A stretch of DNA of 59,517 bases from Rhodanobacter thiooxydans LCS2 (GCF_000264375.1 NZ_AJXW01000015.1:1-59517), one strand, 5' to 3'. Shown: positions 33,541 through 43,508, counted from the stretch's first letter. Notes: generated by a model not told the origin, from the letters alone. Numbers and translations are program-made.

Positions 33541-34364
33541 GGCGAAGGACTATGGCCGTTCTTGCCGCCGCTGCCGTTGCTCCACGGCAGCGGCAGCGCG
33601 GTGCGCAGGGTGTTGAGCACGCCTTCCCCCTTCGCGGCCTTCTTGCAGATCGCGTTGTCGAGCGCCTTCTCGTAGGTCTTGTTCATCATGCCGACCCACA
33701 GGGTGCCGTCCGGTCCGTGCGGGATGCTGAAGCTGCCGGTGGAGTTCATTTGCAGCGAGGCGGCGCTGGAACTGGAGAACGATGTCGGCGACTGTTCCCA
33801 GTAGGTCTTGCCCGACTGCTGCTCGGCCGAGCTGTAGACCAGCAGGTAGCGTGCCCTTGCGCTGTCGATGCTCAGGCTGCCGAAGGCGCCGCTGGTTTCG
33901 TCGCTCCAGCCCATGTGCTCGCACAGCCCGATGTCCTCGGAGCGGATCGGCTGGAACCCCTCGTCCAGCAGTACCACGGTCGGCGCGAACAGATAGCTGG
34001 CATGCAGCCAGCGCCCGTTCAATTCCGCCTTCATGGCGACCCGGTATGGCAGTTTCGCCTCGGTGGGCAGGCGGAAGGCGAGGAAGTAGCTCTGCGTGCC
34101 GTTGAGGTTCGCCACCATGCTGCCGCTGCCCAGCACGAACTTCTGCGGCTGCCACGGCAGCATGCTCCGATAGGAGAAGTCGGCGAAGTTGCTGCAGCAT
34201 GGGCTGGCCTGCATCAGCTGCAGCTGGGCCAGCTTCAGTGCATCGCCGGTGTTCTCCGACGGCGGGCGCAGGTTCGGCGGCAGCAGGACCTTGGCGTTGT
34301 GGCAGCCGCCCAGCAGGACGGCGAGGGCCAGTACGGCGGCGGTGGCGGGGAGTCGGATCGGCAT
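33537..34364 (-). CDS. MalM-like lipoprotein
   Basis: This 275-residue predicted lipoprotein has a lipobox AVLLGGC (lipid Cys near residue 21). After it, LMQASPCCSNFADFSYRSML carries the Cys-Cys and Asp-Phe pattern of the MalM (maltose operon periplasmic protein) family. Further on come ANLNGTQSYFLAFRLPTEAKLPYRV and a C-terminal domain with SIPHGPDGTLWVGM. MalM itself has no known function. No maltose genes lie nearby, so a role in sugar uptake should not be assumed. It overlaps the small membrane protein gene. Confidence 0.6.
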   Translation of the reverse strand: MPIRLPATAAVLALAVLLGGCHNAKVLLPPNLRPPSENTGDALKLAQLQLMQASPCCSNFADFSYRSMLPWQPQKFVLGSGSMVANLNGTQSYFLAFRLPTEAKLPYRVAMKAELNGRWLHASYLFAPTVVLLDEGFQPIRSEDIGLCEHMGWSDETSGAFGSLSIDSARARYLLVYSSAEQQSGKTYWEQSPTSFSSSSAASLQMNSTGSFSIPHGPDGTLWVGMMNKTYEKALDNAICKKAAKGEGVLNTLRTALPLPWSNGSGGKNGHSPSP

Positions 34365-34378
34365 GGGCAGGGGTGTGC

Positions 34379-35779
<1,401 letters not shown>

Positions 35780-35930
35780 CGCTTGAAACTCCTGCTGGTG
35801 CGGCACCTGCCGGCGCGCAATGATGATGAACGGCGCGCGCGGCGAAGCCGCAAGGCCAGGCCGGCATGATAATGTAGCTGTCGCCCGCGCTGCGACTTTC
35901 CGGGCCATCTGCCGAGGTCGATCCATCGTC

Positions 35931-36257
35931 ATGAGCATCACCATCACCCCCGCCGCCAACGAACGCATGCGTCATTTCCTGGCCGGCACGCCGACGGCAG
36001 CCGGCGTGCGCTTCGGCGTCCGGCGCAGCGGCTGCTCCGGCTTCGCCTACGTGGTGGACCTGGCCGACGCGGTCGGCGCGAGCGACCGGCTGGTCGAGGT
36101 GGACGGGCTGCCGTTGATCGTCGACGACAAGAGCCTGGCGCTGGTGGAGGGCACAGTGATCGACTTCCAGCGGCAGGGCCTCAACGCCAGCTTCGTGTTC
36201 CACAACCCCAACGCCACCGGCGAATGCGGTTGCGGCGAGAGTTTCACGGTGGGTTGA
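35931..36257 (+). CDS. IscA-type iron-sulfur cluster carrier
   Basis: This 108-residue A-type carrier has the three conserved cysteines in [11 protein letters not shown] and GECGCGESF. The overall line ([39 protein letters not shown]) is closest to IscA rather than to ErpA or SufA. It delivers iron or [2Fe-2S]/[4Fe-4S] clusters to apoproteins. It is not next to iscSU, hscBA or suf genes in this window. The ATG at 35931 has GAGG about 13 bases upstream, a rather long spacing. Composite palindromic repeats follow the stop. Confidence 0.93.
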   Translation: MSITITPAANERMRHFLAGTPTAAGVRFGVRRSGCSGFAYVVDLADAVGASDRLVEVDGLPLIVDDKSLALVEGTVIDFQRQGLNASFVFHNPNATGECGCGESFTVG

Positions 36258-36270
36258 ACGGGGTGGTACT

Positions 36271-36392
36271 TGCGCGCTCATCCCTGAGCGAGAAGGTCAA
36301 AAAGCGGCCATCCATGGCCGCACCTTTCAAGCCCCGTGCGATCTTCCGTGGACGCATGAGCCGGAAGGGGGCCATCCATGGGGCCCTCTTCA
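36271..36392. repeat. Composite double-palindrome repeat, two units
   Basis: Unit 1 holds two palindromes in order: 36275-36290 (CGCTCA/TGAGCG) and 36304-36321 (GCGGCCATCCATGGCCGC, a perfect 8-bp stem around CC). Unit 2 (36353-36392) is degenerate, with GCATGAG and then a GGGCCATCCATGGGGCCC-like palindrome (about 36367-36387). The same two-palindrome order occurs at 51334-51455. The position is intergenic between iscA-like and rpsF, just ahead of the rpsF promoter. Confidence 0.75.
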
Positions 36393-36403
36393 GATTCAGC
36401 CAC

Positions 36404-36433
36404 TTGCGCGGCATTCCGCGTTCCACGTAGAAT
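36404..36433 (+). promoter_or_regulatory. Candidate sigma-70 promoter of rpsF-rpsR
   Basis: TTGCGC (36404-36409) and TAGAAT (36428-36433) are separated by 18 bp, and the rpsF start is about 110 bp downstream. The long 5' UTR could hold ribosomal-protein autoregulation, but I see no defined structure. Confidence 0.5.
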
Positions 36434-36540
36434 TCCGCTTCTGTCTGCGCCCCAACCGGCGCCGGCAGGACACTTGCCTCACCGCACCGGCGGGAGGCTG
36501 CAAGGCCGCCCAGGCCGCATCCACAAGGAGTCAAACCACG

Positions 36541-36963
36541 ATGACCCTGCGTCATTACGAAGTCGTGTTCATGGTCCATCCGGACCAGAGCGAACAGGTC
36601 CCCGCGATGCTCGAGCGCTACAAGGCGCTGATCGAGACCGACGGCGGCAAGATCCACCGCCTGGAAGACTGGGGCCGCCGCCAGCTGGCCTACCCGATCG
36701 TCAACCTGGCCAAGGCGCACTACGTGCTGCTCAACATCGAAGTGAGCCAGCATGCGCTGAACGAGCTGGAGTCGGGTTTCCGCTTCAACGACGCCGTGTT
36801 GCGCCACCTGGTGATCCGTCGCGACGAGGCCGACACCGAGCCGTCCTTCATCCTGAAGTCGAAGGAAAAGGACGACGCCAAGTCCACCCGTCGCCGCGAC
36901 GACGAGGGTGACGGCGAGGGCCGCGGTCGTGACCGCGACAACGATCGCGACAGCGACGACTGA
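36541..36963 (+). CDS. rpsF: Small ribosomal subunit protein S6 (bS6)
   Basis: This 140-residue bS6 binds 16S rRNA with S18 in the platform of the 30S subunit. The core is [24 protein letters not shown] and [16 protein letters not shown] with [28 protein letters not shown] long C-terminal tail of about 30 residues is strongly charged (Asp/Glu/Arg-rich, ending DNDRDSDD). This resembles the glutamate-tailed S6 of other bacteria but has no run of pure Glu. It is followed after 14 bp by rpsR. Confidence 0.97.
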   Translation: MTLRHYEVVFMVHPDQSEQVPAMLERYKALIETDGGKIHRLEDWGRRQLAYPIVNLAKAHYVLLNIEVSQHALNELESGFRFNDAVLRHLVIRRDEADTEPSFILKSKEKDDAKSTRRRDDEGDGEGRGRDRDNDRDSDD

Positions 36964-36977
36964 TCAGGAGCACACCC

Positions 36978-37208
36978 ATGTCCAAGTTTTTCCGCCGCCG
37001 CAAGTTCTGCCGCTTCACTGCCGAAAACGTGAAGGAGATCGACTACAAGGATCTCAACACCCTGCGTCAGTACGTCACCGAGAACGGCAAGATCGTGCCG
37101 AGCCGCATCACCGGCACCAAGGCGCGCTACCAGCGTCAGTTGGCCACCGCGATCAAGCGCGCGCGCTTCCTCTCGCTGCTGCCGTACACCGACAACCACG
37201 ACGTCTGA
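36978..37208 (+). CDS. rpsR: Small ribosomal subunit protein S18 (bS18)
   Basis: This 76-residue bS18 forms a heterodimer with S6 in the 30S platform. The sequence is typical: [47 protein letters not shown] and [17 protein letters not shown]. The conserved Cys near the N-terminus is present. An AGGAG site lies before the ATG. An inverted heptad-repeat region separates it from rplI. Confidence 0.97.
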   Translation: MSKFFRRRKFCRFTAENVKEIDYKDLNTLRQYVTENGKIVPSRITGTKARYQRQLATAIKRARFLSLLPYTDNHDV

Positions 37209-37216
37209 TGACGTCG

Positions 37217-37291
37217 TGGGGAATAGGGAATAGGGAATCGGTTGCCTCGTAGCGCCGCTCTACTATTCCCAGTTCCCTATTCCCGGTTCTC
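37217..37291. repeat. GGGAATA heptad inverted repeat, rpsR-rplI gap
   Basis: The left arm (37217-37241) consists of direct GGGAATA units (GGGAATAGGGAATAGGGAAT). The right arm (37264-37291) holds the complementary TATTCCC units. Together they can form an imperfect stem of about 20 bp with a loop of about 25 bases. It lies in the gap between the rpsR and rplI genes, directly after rpsR. Confidence 0.8.
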
Positions 37292-37356
37292 TCAATTCGG
37301 ACAACCGTCCTCTGGCTGCGTCGGGCCACACCGGCGCTAACGAACAGGAAAGCATC

Positions 37357-37806
37357 ATGGAACTCATTCTTCTGCAGAAAGTCCGCAACCTGGGCAACCT
37401 CGGCGACAAGGTCGTGGTGAAGCCGGGTTACGGCCGCAACTACCTGCTGCCGCAGGGCAAGGCCGTGCGCGTCAATGCCGCCAACCTGGCCGCGTTCGAA
37501 CAGCGTCGTGCCGAATACGAGGCGAAGGCCAACACCATGCTGGCCACTGCCGAGTCGCGCAAGGCCAAGCTGGTTGAGGTCGCGGTGACCATCGCCGCGC
37601 ATTCCAGTGCCGAAGGCAAGCTGTTCGGCTCGGTCGGCCCGCGTGACATCGCCGAGGCGCTGGTCGCCGCGGGCCACGAAGTCCACAAGAACGAAGTGAT
37701 CCTGGGCGAGGGCCCACTGCGCAACGTTGGCGAGTACGACGTGGTGGTGAACCTGCACGCCGACGTGCAGACCACCGTCAAGGTGATCGTGGTCGGCGAC
37801 AAGTAA
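37357..37806 (+). CDS. rplI: Large ribosomal subunit protein L9 (bL9)
   Basis: This 149-residue bL9 has the N-terminal rRNA-binding domain [37 protein letters not shown], a long connecting helix, and a C-terminal domain ([59 protein letters not shown]). Full length. The ATG follows AGGAAAGC. It stands in the normal rpsF-rpsR-rplI order, but repeats on both sides and a terminator after it suggest a partly separate transcript. Confidence 0.97.
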   Translation: MELILLQKVRNLGNLGDKVVVKPGYGRNYLLPQGKAVRVNAANLAAFEQRRAEYEAKANTMLATAESRKAKLVEVAVTIAAHSSAEGKLFGSVGPRDIAEALVAAGHEVHKNEVILGEGPLRNVGEYDVVVNLHADVQTTVKVIVVGDK

Positions 37807-37834
37807 GCCGTACGCCATCCGTGCGATGGGACGA

Positions 37835-37864
37835 ACGGGCGCCGCGAGGCGCCTGTTTGTTTTT
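37835..37864 (+). terminator. Terminator after rplI
   Basis: A 9-bp stem with one G-T pair (37835-37843 with 37848-37856) and a GCGA loop are followed by a T-rich stretch (TTGTTTTT). It lies 28 bp after the rplI stop. Confidence 0.75.
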
Positions 37865-37966
37865 GGGGGCAGGGAATAGGGAGTGGAGAATAGGGAATAA
37901 ATAAAGCAAAGGCTGCGCTGCCTCGTTCTCTATCCCTATTCCCTATTCCCTATTCCCTATTCCCGG
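37865..37966. repeat. GGGAATA heptad inverted array between rplI and dnaB
   Basis: The left arm (37865-37900) carries degenerate GGGAATA units. The right arm has four perfect tandem TATTCCC units (37937-37964) preceded by TATCCC. The arms are complementary and enclose about 30 bases of loop. It sits between the rplI terminator and dnaB. Confidence 0.85.
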
Positions 37967-37997
37967 CTCCGCGGCTTTATACCCACCAACCCACAGC

Positions 37998-38006
37998 TTA
38001 TCCACA
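37998..38006 (+). promoter_or_regulatory. DnaA-box-like site upstream of dnaB
   Basis: TTATCCACA matches the canonical DnaA box exactly, 115 bp before dnaB. It is preceded by CCACAGC, which adds to a DnaA-like context. A single 9-mer could arise by chance in a window of this size, so binding needs testing. Confidence 0.45.
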
Positions 38007-38120
38007 GACTTGCTGTCTCGACGGTTGCGACGCCGCCGCGCATCATGGTGTCCGTGGGGCTACCCGCGACCTGTCGGCGCATTGCGCACCGCTCGTGGGG
38101 CCATTCCCAGAGGTAAGTCG

Positions 38121-39515
38121 ATGTCCTTCGTGCCCGAACGCAAACCTTCGTCGCCTGCCATCGAGGCGTTGCGGGTGCCGCCGCATTCCATCGATGCCGA
38201 GCAGGCGGTGCTGGGCGGTCTGATGCTGGCGCCGGATGCACTGGACAAGGTGGCCGACCGCCTCGGCGAGGACGATTTCTACCGCAAGGACCACCGGCTG
38301 ATCTGGCGGGCGATCAACGAGCTGGCGAACAAGGGCATGCCGTGCGACGCGGTGACCCTGGGCGACTGGTTCGAGAGCAACGGCCTGGCCGAGATGGTCG
38401 GCGGCGCCGGCTACCTGATCGAGCTGGCCAACAGCACGCCCAGCGCGGCCAACATCACCGCCTACGCCGAGATCGTGCGCGAGAAATCGGTGCTGCGCCA
38501 GCTGATCGACGCCGGCACCTCGATCACCGAGGACGGCTACCGGCCCGAGGGCAAGAGCGTGCACGAGGTGCTGGAAAGCGCCGAGCAGCGCGTGTTCCAC
38601 ATCGCCGAATCCGGTGCGCGCGGCAAGAAGGACTCCGTCTCGATGCGCGAGGCGGTGAAGGATGCGTTCCGCCTGCTCACCGAGCGCTACGAGAACCGCG
38701 GCCAGCTCACCGGTGTCAGCACCGGTTTCACTGACCTGGATGCGCTCACTTCCGGCTTGCAGCCGTCGGACCTGATCATCGTGGCGGCGCGCCCGTCGAT
38801 GGGCAAGACCGCGTTTGCGCTGAACATCGCCGAGGCTGCCGCGCTGGGCGGCAAGAAGGCGGTGGTGGTGTTCTCGATGGAGATGTCCTCCTCGCAGCTG
38901 GCGTTCCGCCTGATCTCCTCGGTCGGTCGCATCCACCAGCAGCACCTGCGCAACGGCACTCTCGAAGAAGAGGACTGGCCGCGTGTCTCCAACGCCATCG
39001 CGCTGCTGTCCGACGCCAAGATCTTCATCGATGACACGCCCAGTCTGTCGCCGGTGGAACTGCGTTCGCGCGCACGCCGGCTGCACCGCGAACATGGCGG
39101 GCTGGGCCTGATCGTGATCGACTACCTGCAGCTGATGCAGGTGCCCGGCAACAAGGAAAACCGCGCCACCGAGATTTCGGAAATCTCGCGTTCGCTGAAG
39201 GGGCTGGCCAAGGAGCTGAACGTGCCGGTGATCGCCCTGTCGCAGCTGAACCGCTCGCTGGAGCAGCGCGCCGACAAGCGCCCGATGATGTCCGACCTGC
39301 GCGAATCCGGCGCGATCGAGCAGGACGCCGACGTGATCATGTTCATCTACCGCGACGAGTACTACAACAAGGAATCGCCCGACAAGGGCGTCGCCGAGAT
39401 CATCATCGGCAAGCAGCGCAACGGGCCCACCGACACCTGCAAGCTGACCTTCCTCGGCCACTACACCCAGTTCGTCAACTATGCGTCGGATTCGTTCGTG
39501 GGGTCGTTCGACTGA
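38121..39515 (+). CDS. dnaB: Replicative DNA helicase DnaB
   Basis: This 464-residue hexameric helicase unwinds DNA at the replication fork. The N-terminal domain (HSIDAEQAVLGGLMLAPDALDKVADRLGEDDFYRKDHRLIWRAI) is followed by the RecA-like domain with Walker A ARPSMGKTAFALNIAE, a Walker B LIVIDYLQLMQVPG, and SQLNRSLEQRADKRPMMSDLRESGAIEQDADVIMFIYRDEYY. No intein is present. The ATG at 38121 has AGAGG upstream. The frame extends further 5' but that part is not DnaB-like. A DnaA-like box lies in its upstream region. Confidence 0.97.
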   Translation: MSFVPERKPSSPAIEALRVPPHSIDAEQAVLGGLMLAPDALDKVADRLGEDDFYRKDHRLIWRAINELANKGMPCDAVTLGDWFESNGLAEMVGGAGYLIELANSTPSAANITAYAEIVREKSVLRQLIDAGTSITEDGYRPEGKSVHEVLESAEQRVFHIAESGARGKKDSVSMREAVKDAFRLLTERYENRGQLTGVSTGFTDLDALTSGLQPSDLIIVAARPSMGKTAFALNIAEAAALGGKKAVVVFSMEMSSSQLAFRLISSVGRIHQQHLRNGTLEEEDWPRVSNAIALLSDAKIFIDDTPSLSPVELRSRARRLHREHGGLGLIVIDYLQLMQVPGNKENRATEISEISRSLKGLAKELNVPVIALSQLNRSLEQRADKRPMMSDLRESGAIEQDADVIMFIYRDEYYNKESPDKGVAEIIIGKQRNGPTDTCKLTFLGHYTQFVNYASDSFVGSFD

Positions 39516-39631
39516 TCGCCGGAAGCTACGCTGGCGGCGAAGGCTGACAACTTCCTGCGCCGAGGCGTCTCGCCGCCTGCGATGATCGCGGGCTAAGCTC
39601 GCTTCCTCCACGTATCCAGCCGGGAACCCGC

Positions 39632-41017
39632 ATGGCCAAAGCCAAGACCGCCTATGTCTGCACCGATTGCGGCGCCGAGCATCCGAAGTGGCAGGGCGCG
39701 TGCGCTGAGTGCGGCGCATGGAACACGCTCAGCGAGATCGTGCTGGCGCCGGCCTCGGCGGCGAAGCCATCGGTCGGCGCGCAGCGTTCCAGCTACGCTG
39801 GCGCCGCCGCCGGCGCGCCGCGCATCACGCCGCTGACCGCGGTGGCGCTGACTACCGAGGCGCGCACGCTGACCGGCATCGGCGAGCTGGACCGCGTGCT
39901 CGGCGGCGGCCTGGTCGAGGGCTCGGTGGTGCTGATCGGCGGCGATCCCGGCATTGGCAAGTCGACCCTGCTGCTGCAGATGCTGGGCACGCTGGGCGGG
40001 CAGCTGCCCAGCGTCTACGTCACCGGCGAGGAGTCGCTGGCGCAGGTGGCCGCACGCGCGCAGCGGCTCGGCTTGCCACTGGAGCCGCTGCAGGCGCTGG
40101 CCGAGACCTGCATCGAGCGGGTCCTCGAACAGGCGGCAGCGAGCCGGCCACGGGTACTGGTGATCGACTCGATCCAGACCATCTGGACCGAACTGCTCAC
40201 CGCCGCCCCGGGTTCGGTGTCGCAGGTGCGCGAGTCGGCGGCCAAGCTCACGCGCTTTGCCAAGGAGACCGGCACCTCGGTGTTCCTGGTCGGCCACGTC
40301 ACGAAAGAGGGCGGCATCGCCGGCCCGCGCGTGCTCGAGCACATGGTCGACGCGGTGCTCTACTTCGAGGGCGAATCCGGTTCGCGTTTCCGCGTGCTGC
40401 GCGCGTTCAAGAACCGCTTCGGCGCGGTCAACGAACTGGGCGTGTTCGCGATGGGCGACAAGGGCCTGCGCGAGGTGCCGAATCCGTCGGCGATCTTCCT
40501 GTCCACGCATGCGGGGCCGACTTCGGGCAGCGCGGTGATGGTCACCCGCGAAGGCACCCGGCCGCTGCTGGTGGAGGTGCAGGCGCTGGTCGACCAGTCC
40601 TCGCTGGGCAACCCGCGGCGGGTCACCCTGGGCCTGGAGCAGAACCGCCTGGCGATGCTGCTGGCGGTGCTGCACCGGCATGGCGGCGTGGCAGCGTACG
40701 ACCAGGACGTGTTCGTCAACGTGGTCGGCGGCATCCGCGTGCAGGAGACGGCCGCCGACCTGCCGGTGCTGCTGGCGGTGCTGTCCAGCTTGCGCGACCG
40801 GCCGCTGCCGGAGCACACCATCGCCTTCGGCGAGGTGGGCCTGTCCGGCGAGATCCGCCCGGTGCCGAACGGTGAGGAGCGCCTGAAGGAGGCCGCCCAC
40901 CACGGTTTCCGCCGCGCCATCGTGCCGAAGGCGAACGCGCCCAAGAAGGGGCGCGTGGGCGAGATGGAAGTGGTCGGGGTAGAGCGATTGGGTGAGGCGA
41001 TCGACGCCTGTCGCTGA
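39632..41017 (+). CDS. radA: DNA repair protein RadA
   Basis: This 461-residue RecA-like ATPase promotes branch migration in recombination repair. The N-terminal zinc finger is YVCTDCGAEHPKWQGACAECGAWNTL. Walker A is IGGDPGIGKSTLLLQML, the diagnostic KNRFG is in FKNRFGAVNELGVF, and a Lon-like C-terminal domain has NVVGGIRVQETAADLPVLLAVLSSLRDRPLP. It follows dnaB by about 115 bp, probably with its own start signals. Confidence 0.97.
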   Translation: MAKAKTAYVCTDCGAEHPKWQGACAECGAWNTLSEIVLAPASAAKPSVGAQRSSYAGAAAGAPRITPLTAVALTTEARTLTGIGELDRVLGGGLVEGSVVLIGGDPGIGKSTLLLQMLGTLGGQLPSVYVTGEESLAQVAARAQRLGLPLEPLQALAETCIERVLEQAAASRPRVLVIDSIQTIWTELLTAAPGSVSQVRESAAKLTRFAKETGTSVFLVGHVTKEGGIAGPRVLEHMVDAVLYFEGESGSRFRVLRAFKNRFGAVNELGVFAMGDKGLREVPNPSAIFLSTHAGPTSGSAVMVTREGTRPLLVEVQALVDQSSLGNPRRVTLGLEQNRLAMLLAVLHRHGGVAAYDQDVFVNVVGGIRVQETAADLPVLLAVLSSLRDRPLPEHTIAFGEVGLSGEIRPVPNGEERLKEAAHHGFRRAIVPKANAPKKGRVGEMEVVGVERLGEAIDACR

Positions 41018-41025
41018 ACCGCCGG

Positions 41026-41823
41026 CTACACGCCGCGATGCAGGATCAATTCCAGCACCGCCTTGCTGCCGAAGAACGCCAGCACTAGCACGGCCATGCC
41101 GACCAAGGTCAGGTTGACCGCGCGGGTACCGCGCCAGCCATGCCGCCAGCGGCCGTACAGCAGCACGCCGAACACCAGCCAGGCGCCGATCGACAGCACG
41201 GTCTTGTGCGCCAGGTGCTGGCCGAACAGGTTGTCGACGAACAGCACGCCGGTCAGCAGGGTCAGCGTGAGCAGCACGAAGCCGGCGCTGATCAGGCGGA
41301 ACAGCAGGGTTTCGGTCAGCGTCAGCGGGGGCAGCGCGCGCAGCCAGCGGCCGAGCTGGCGATGGCGCAGGGCGCGCTCCTGCAGCGCCAGCAGGATCGC
41401 CAGCGCCGCGGCGATCGACAACACGCCGAACGCGAGCAGGGCCACCGTCACATGCAGCTTGATCTGCCAGTCCATCGGCTGCGGCAAGGTGGCTGGCGCC
41501 AGGAAGCTGTCCAGCGCGAGCAGTACGGCGGTCAGCGGGAACACGATCACGCCGAGCGCGGCGACCGGGCGCGAGGCGTTCACCAGCAGGGTCAACGCCG
41601 AGACGACGAACGCGACCAGCGACAGCGCCGCGAAGAAGTGCAGGTCCAGCGCGCCCCGATGCATGCCGAGCAGGATGCCGGCGTGGATCAGCACGGCGCT
41701 GCCGGCCAGCGCCAATGCCAGCCGGTTCAGCGGTTGCCCGCCGCCCAGCAGCGGGCGCGCCAGCCCGGCGGCGGCGGCGAGATAGAGCGCGATGGCGAGC
41801 AGGGCAAGAACGTGAAGGGCCAT
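41026..41823 (-). CDS. Cytochrome c assembly-like membrane protein, YpjD family
   Basis: This 265-residue membrane protein has eight hydrophobic segments and belongs to the CcsA/YpjD family of heme-handling-type proteins. Conserved parts are VTVALLAFGVLSIAAALAILLALQERALRHRQLGRWLRALPPLTLTETLLFRLISAGFVLLTLTLLTG, and VLSIGAWLVFGVLLYGRWRHGWRG. The ffh-ypjD divergent order is common in Gammaproteobacteria. The ATG at 41823 gives the family length (E. coli YpjD 263); an in-frame start at 41841 is possible. The biochemical role is not established. Confidence 0.9.
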   Translation of the reverse strand: MALHVLALLAIALYLAAAAGLARPLLGGGQPLNRLALALAGSAVLIHAGILLGMHRGALDLHFFAALSLVAFVVSALTLLVNASRPVAALGVIVFPLTAVLLALDSFLAPATLPQPMDWQIKLHVTVALLAFGVLSIAAALAILLALQERALRHRQLGRWLRALPPLTLTETLLFRLISAGFVLLTLTLLTGVLFVDNLFGQHLAHKTVLSIGAWLVFGVLLYGRWRHGWRGTRAVNLTLVGMAVLVLAFFGSKAVLELILHRGV

Positions 41824-41884
41824 GACCGCGCAGTGTCGCACAGGGCCGTGCCGGCATGCATGCGGAGCGGGGCGATCCGTCCGC

Positions 41885-41890
41885 TATAAT
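41885..41890 (+). promoter_or_regulatory. Perfect -10 element before ffh
   Basis: TATAAT lies 30 bp before the ffh ATG, in the divergent gap with the YpjD-like gene. The -35 side (GCGGAG around 41862-41867) is poor. Confidence 0.55.
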
Positions 41891-41919
41891 CGGCTGCTTT
41901 CCCGTGTGCCGGTCCCGTC

Positions 41920-43299
41920 ATGTTCGAGTCGCTCAGCCAACGCCTTTCCACCACCGTCAATCGCCTGCGCGGTCGCGGCCGGCTGACTGAGGAGAACATC
42001 CGCGAAGCCCTGCGCGAGGTGCGCATCGCGCTGCTCGAGGCGGACGTAGCCCTGCCGGTGGTGCAGGCGCTGATCCAGCGGATTAAGGTGCGCGCGGTCG
42101 GCCAGGACGTGATCAAGAGCCTGTCGCCGGGCCAGGCATTGGTGAAGGTGGTCAGCGACGAGCTGACCGTGGTGATGGGCACCGCCAATACCGAACTGAA
42201 CCTGGCCCAGCAGCCGCCCGCGGTGGTGCTGATGGCCGGCCTGCAGGGCGCGGGCAAGACCACCACGGTAGCCAAGCTGGCGCGCCTGCTGACCGAGCGC
42301 AAGAAGAAAAAGGTGATGGTGGTCAGCTGCGACGTCTACCGTCCGGCCGCGATCGAGCAGTTGCGCACGCTGGCCGAGCAGGTCGGGGTGAAGTTCTTCC
42401 CGTCCGCGGCGGGCCAGGACCCGGTGCAGATCGCGAAGGACGCGATCGCCGCGGCGCGGCGCGAGGTGGTCGACGTGCTGATCGTCGATACCGCCGGCCG
42501 CCTGCACGTGGACGAGGCGATGATGGCCGAGATCAAGGCGCTGCACGCCGCGATCACGCCGATCGAAACCCTGTTCGTGGTCGACTCGATGACCGGCCAG
42601 GATGCCGCCAACACCGCCAAGGCGTTCAACGAGGCGCTGCCGCTAACCGGCGTGATCCTCACCAAGACCGACGGCGATGCCCGCGGCGGCGCGGCGCTGT
42701 CGGTGCGCTACGTCACCGGCAAGCCGATCAAGTTCCTCGGTGCTGGCGAGAAGAGCGACGCACTGGAACCGTTCCACCCCGACCGCCTGGCCCAGCGCAT
42801 CCTCGGCATGGGCGACGTGCTGTCGCTGGTCGAGGAAGTCGAGCGCAAGGTCGATCAGGACAAGGCGCAGAAGCTGGCTCAGAAGGTGATGAAGGGCAAG
42901 CGCTTCGACCTGAACGACATGAAGGATCAGCTGGAGCAGATGGGCAACATGGGCGGCCTGGCCGGCCTGATGGACAAGCTGCCCGGCGTGTCCAGCCTGC
43001 CGGACAGCGTCAAGTCCAAGGTCAACGACGGCGAGATGAAGCGGATGATCGCGATCATCAGCTCGATGACGAAGAAGGAGCGCCGCCATCCGGATCTGCT
43101 GAACGGCTCGCGCCGCGCCCGCGTGGCGCGTGGTTCGGGCACCCAGCCGGCCGACGTCAACCGCCTGCTGAAGCAGTACATGCAGATGGAAAAGATGATG
43201 TCCAAGCTGTCCAAGGGCGGCAGCAAGGGCCTGATGCGGCAGATGCGCGGCGCCATGAAGGGTATGGGCGGCATGGGTGGGCTGCCGCCAATGCGCTGA
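41920..43299 (+). CDS. ffh: Signal recognition particle GTPase Ffh
   Basis: This 459-residue SRP54 homologue binds 4.5S RNA and signal sequences and docks with FtsY. The N domain (MFESLSQRLSTTVNRLRGRGRLTEENI) is followed by the G domain with GLQGAGKTTTVAKLARLL, DTAGRLHVDEAMMAEI and TKTDGDARGGAALS, and a Met-rich M domain with MGNMGGLAGLMDKLPGV and SRRARVARGSGTQPADVNRLLKQYMQMEKMM. The ending is Gly/Met-rich. It sits next to rpsP, the common order in Gammaproteobacteria. Confidence 0.98.
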   Translation: MFESLSQRLSTTVNRLRGRGRLTEENIREALREVRIALLEADVALPVVQALIQRIKVRAVGQDVIKSLSPGQALVKVVSDELTVVMGTANTELNLAQQPPAVVLMAGLQGAGKTTTVAKLARLLTERKKKKVMVVSCDVYRPAAIEQLRTLAEQVGVKFFPSAAGQDPVQIAKDAIAAARREVVDVLIVDTAGRLHVDEAMMAEIKALHAAITPIETLFVVDSMTGQDAANTAKAFNEALPLTGVILTKTDGDARGGAALSVRYVTGKPIKFLGAGEKSDALEPFHPDRLAQRILGMGDVLSLVEEVERKVDQDKAQKLAQKVMKGKRFDLNDMKDQLEQMGNMGGLAGLMDKLPGVSSLPDSVKSKVNDGEMKRMIAIISSMTKKERRHPDLLNGSRRARVARGSGTQPADVNRLLKQYMQMEKMMSKLSKGGSKGLMRQMRGAMKGMGGMGGLPPMR

Positions 43300-43329
43300 T
43301 GCGCTGAAGGGCTCCCACCCGAAGTCGAG

Positions 43330-43386
43330 CGTCATTCCCGCATGACCGGCCCTTCGGCCGTTGAAAAGCGCCTCGCGGGACTGACG
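43330..43386. repeat. Degenerate CGTCATTCCCG inverted repeat
   Basis: The 12-base arms CGTCATTCCCGC (43330-43341) and GCGGGACTGACG (43375-43386) pair with a single mismatch. They enclose a second hairpin with CCGGCCC/CGGCCG. They resemble the outer arms of the larger element at 49541-49648. Confidence 0.5.
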
Positions 43387-43508
43387 GCAGTGCGGGGCTG
43401 TCATGTCGCGAAAGCCTTCCCTTTTCCCGAAAATCCGCTAAAATACCCCGTTTCCCGCGCACGACTCTCGTGCGCCTGCCGCTGATTCGGCAATTCTGGA
43501 GTTCTACC

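Noticed and set aside
36047..36807. Minus-strand frames over iscA-like, the palindromes and rpsF
   Set aside because: Shadows of clear plus-strand genes; the protein text over the repeats simply mirrors the palindromes.
37865..37966. CRISPR-like array
   Set aside because: The repeats are contiguous 7-bp units with no spacers and in inverted orientation, and no cas genes are present.
39593..41857. Minus-strand frame of 754 codons across radA and the YpjD-like gene
   Set aside because: The translation is Arg/Gln/His-rich and runs antisense to radA's conserved motifs; it is a shadow in GC-rich DNA.
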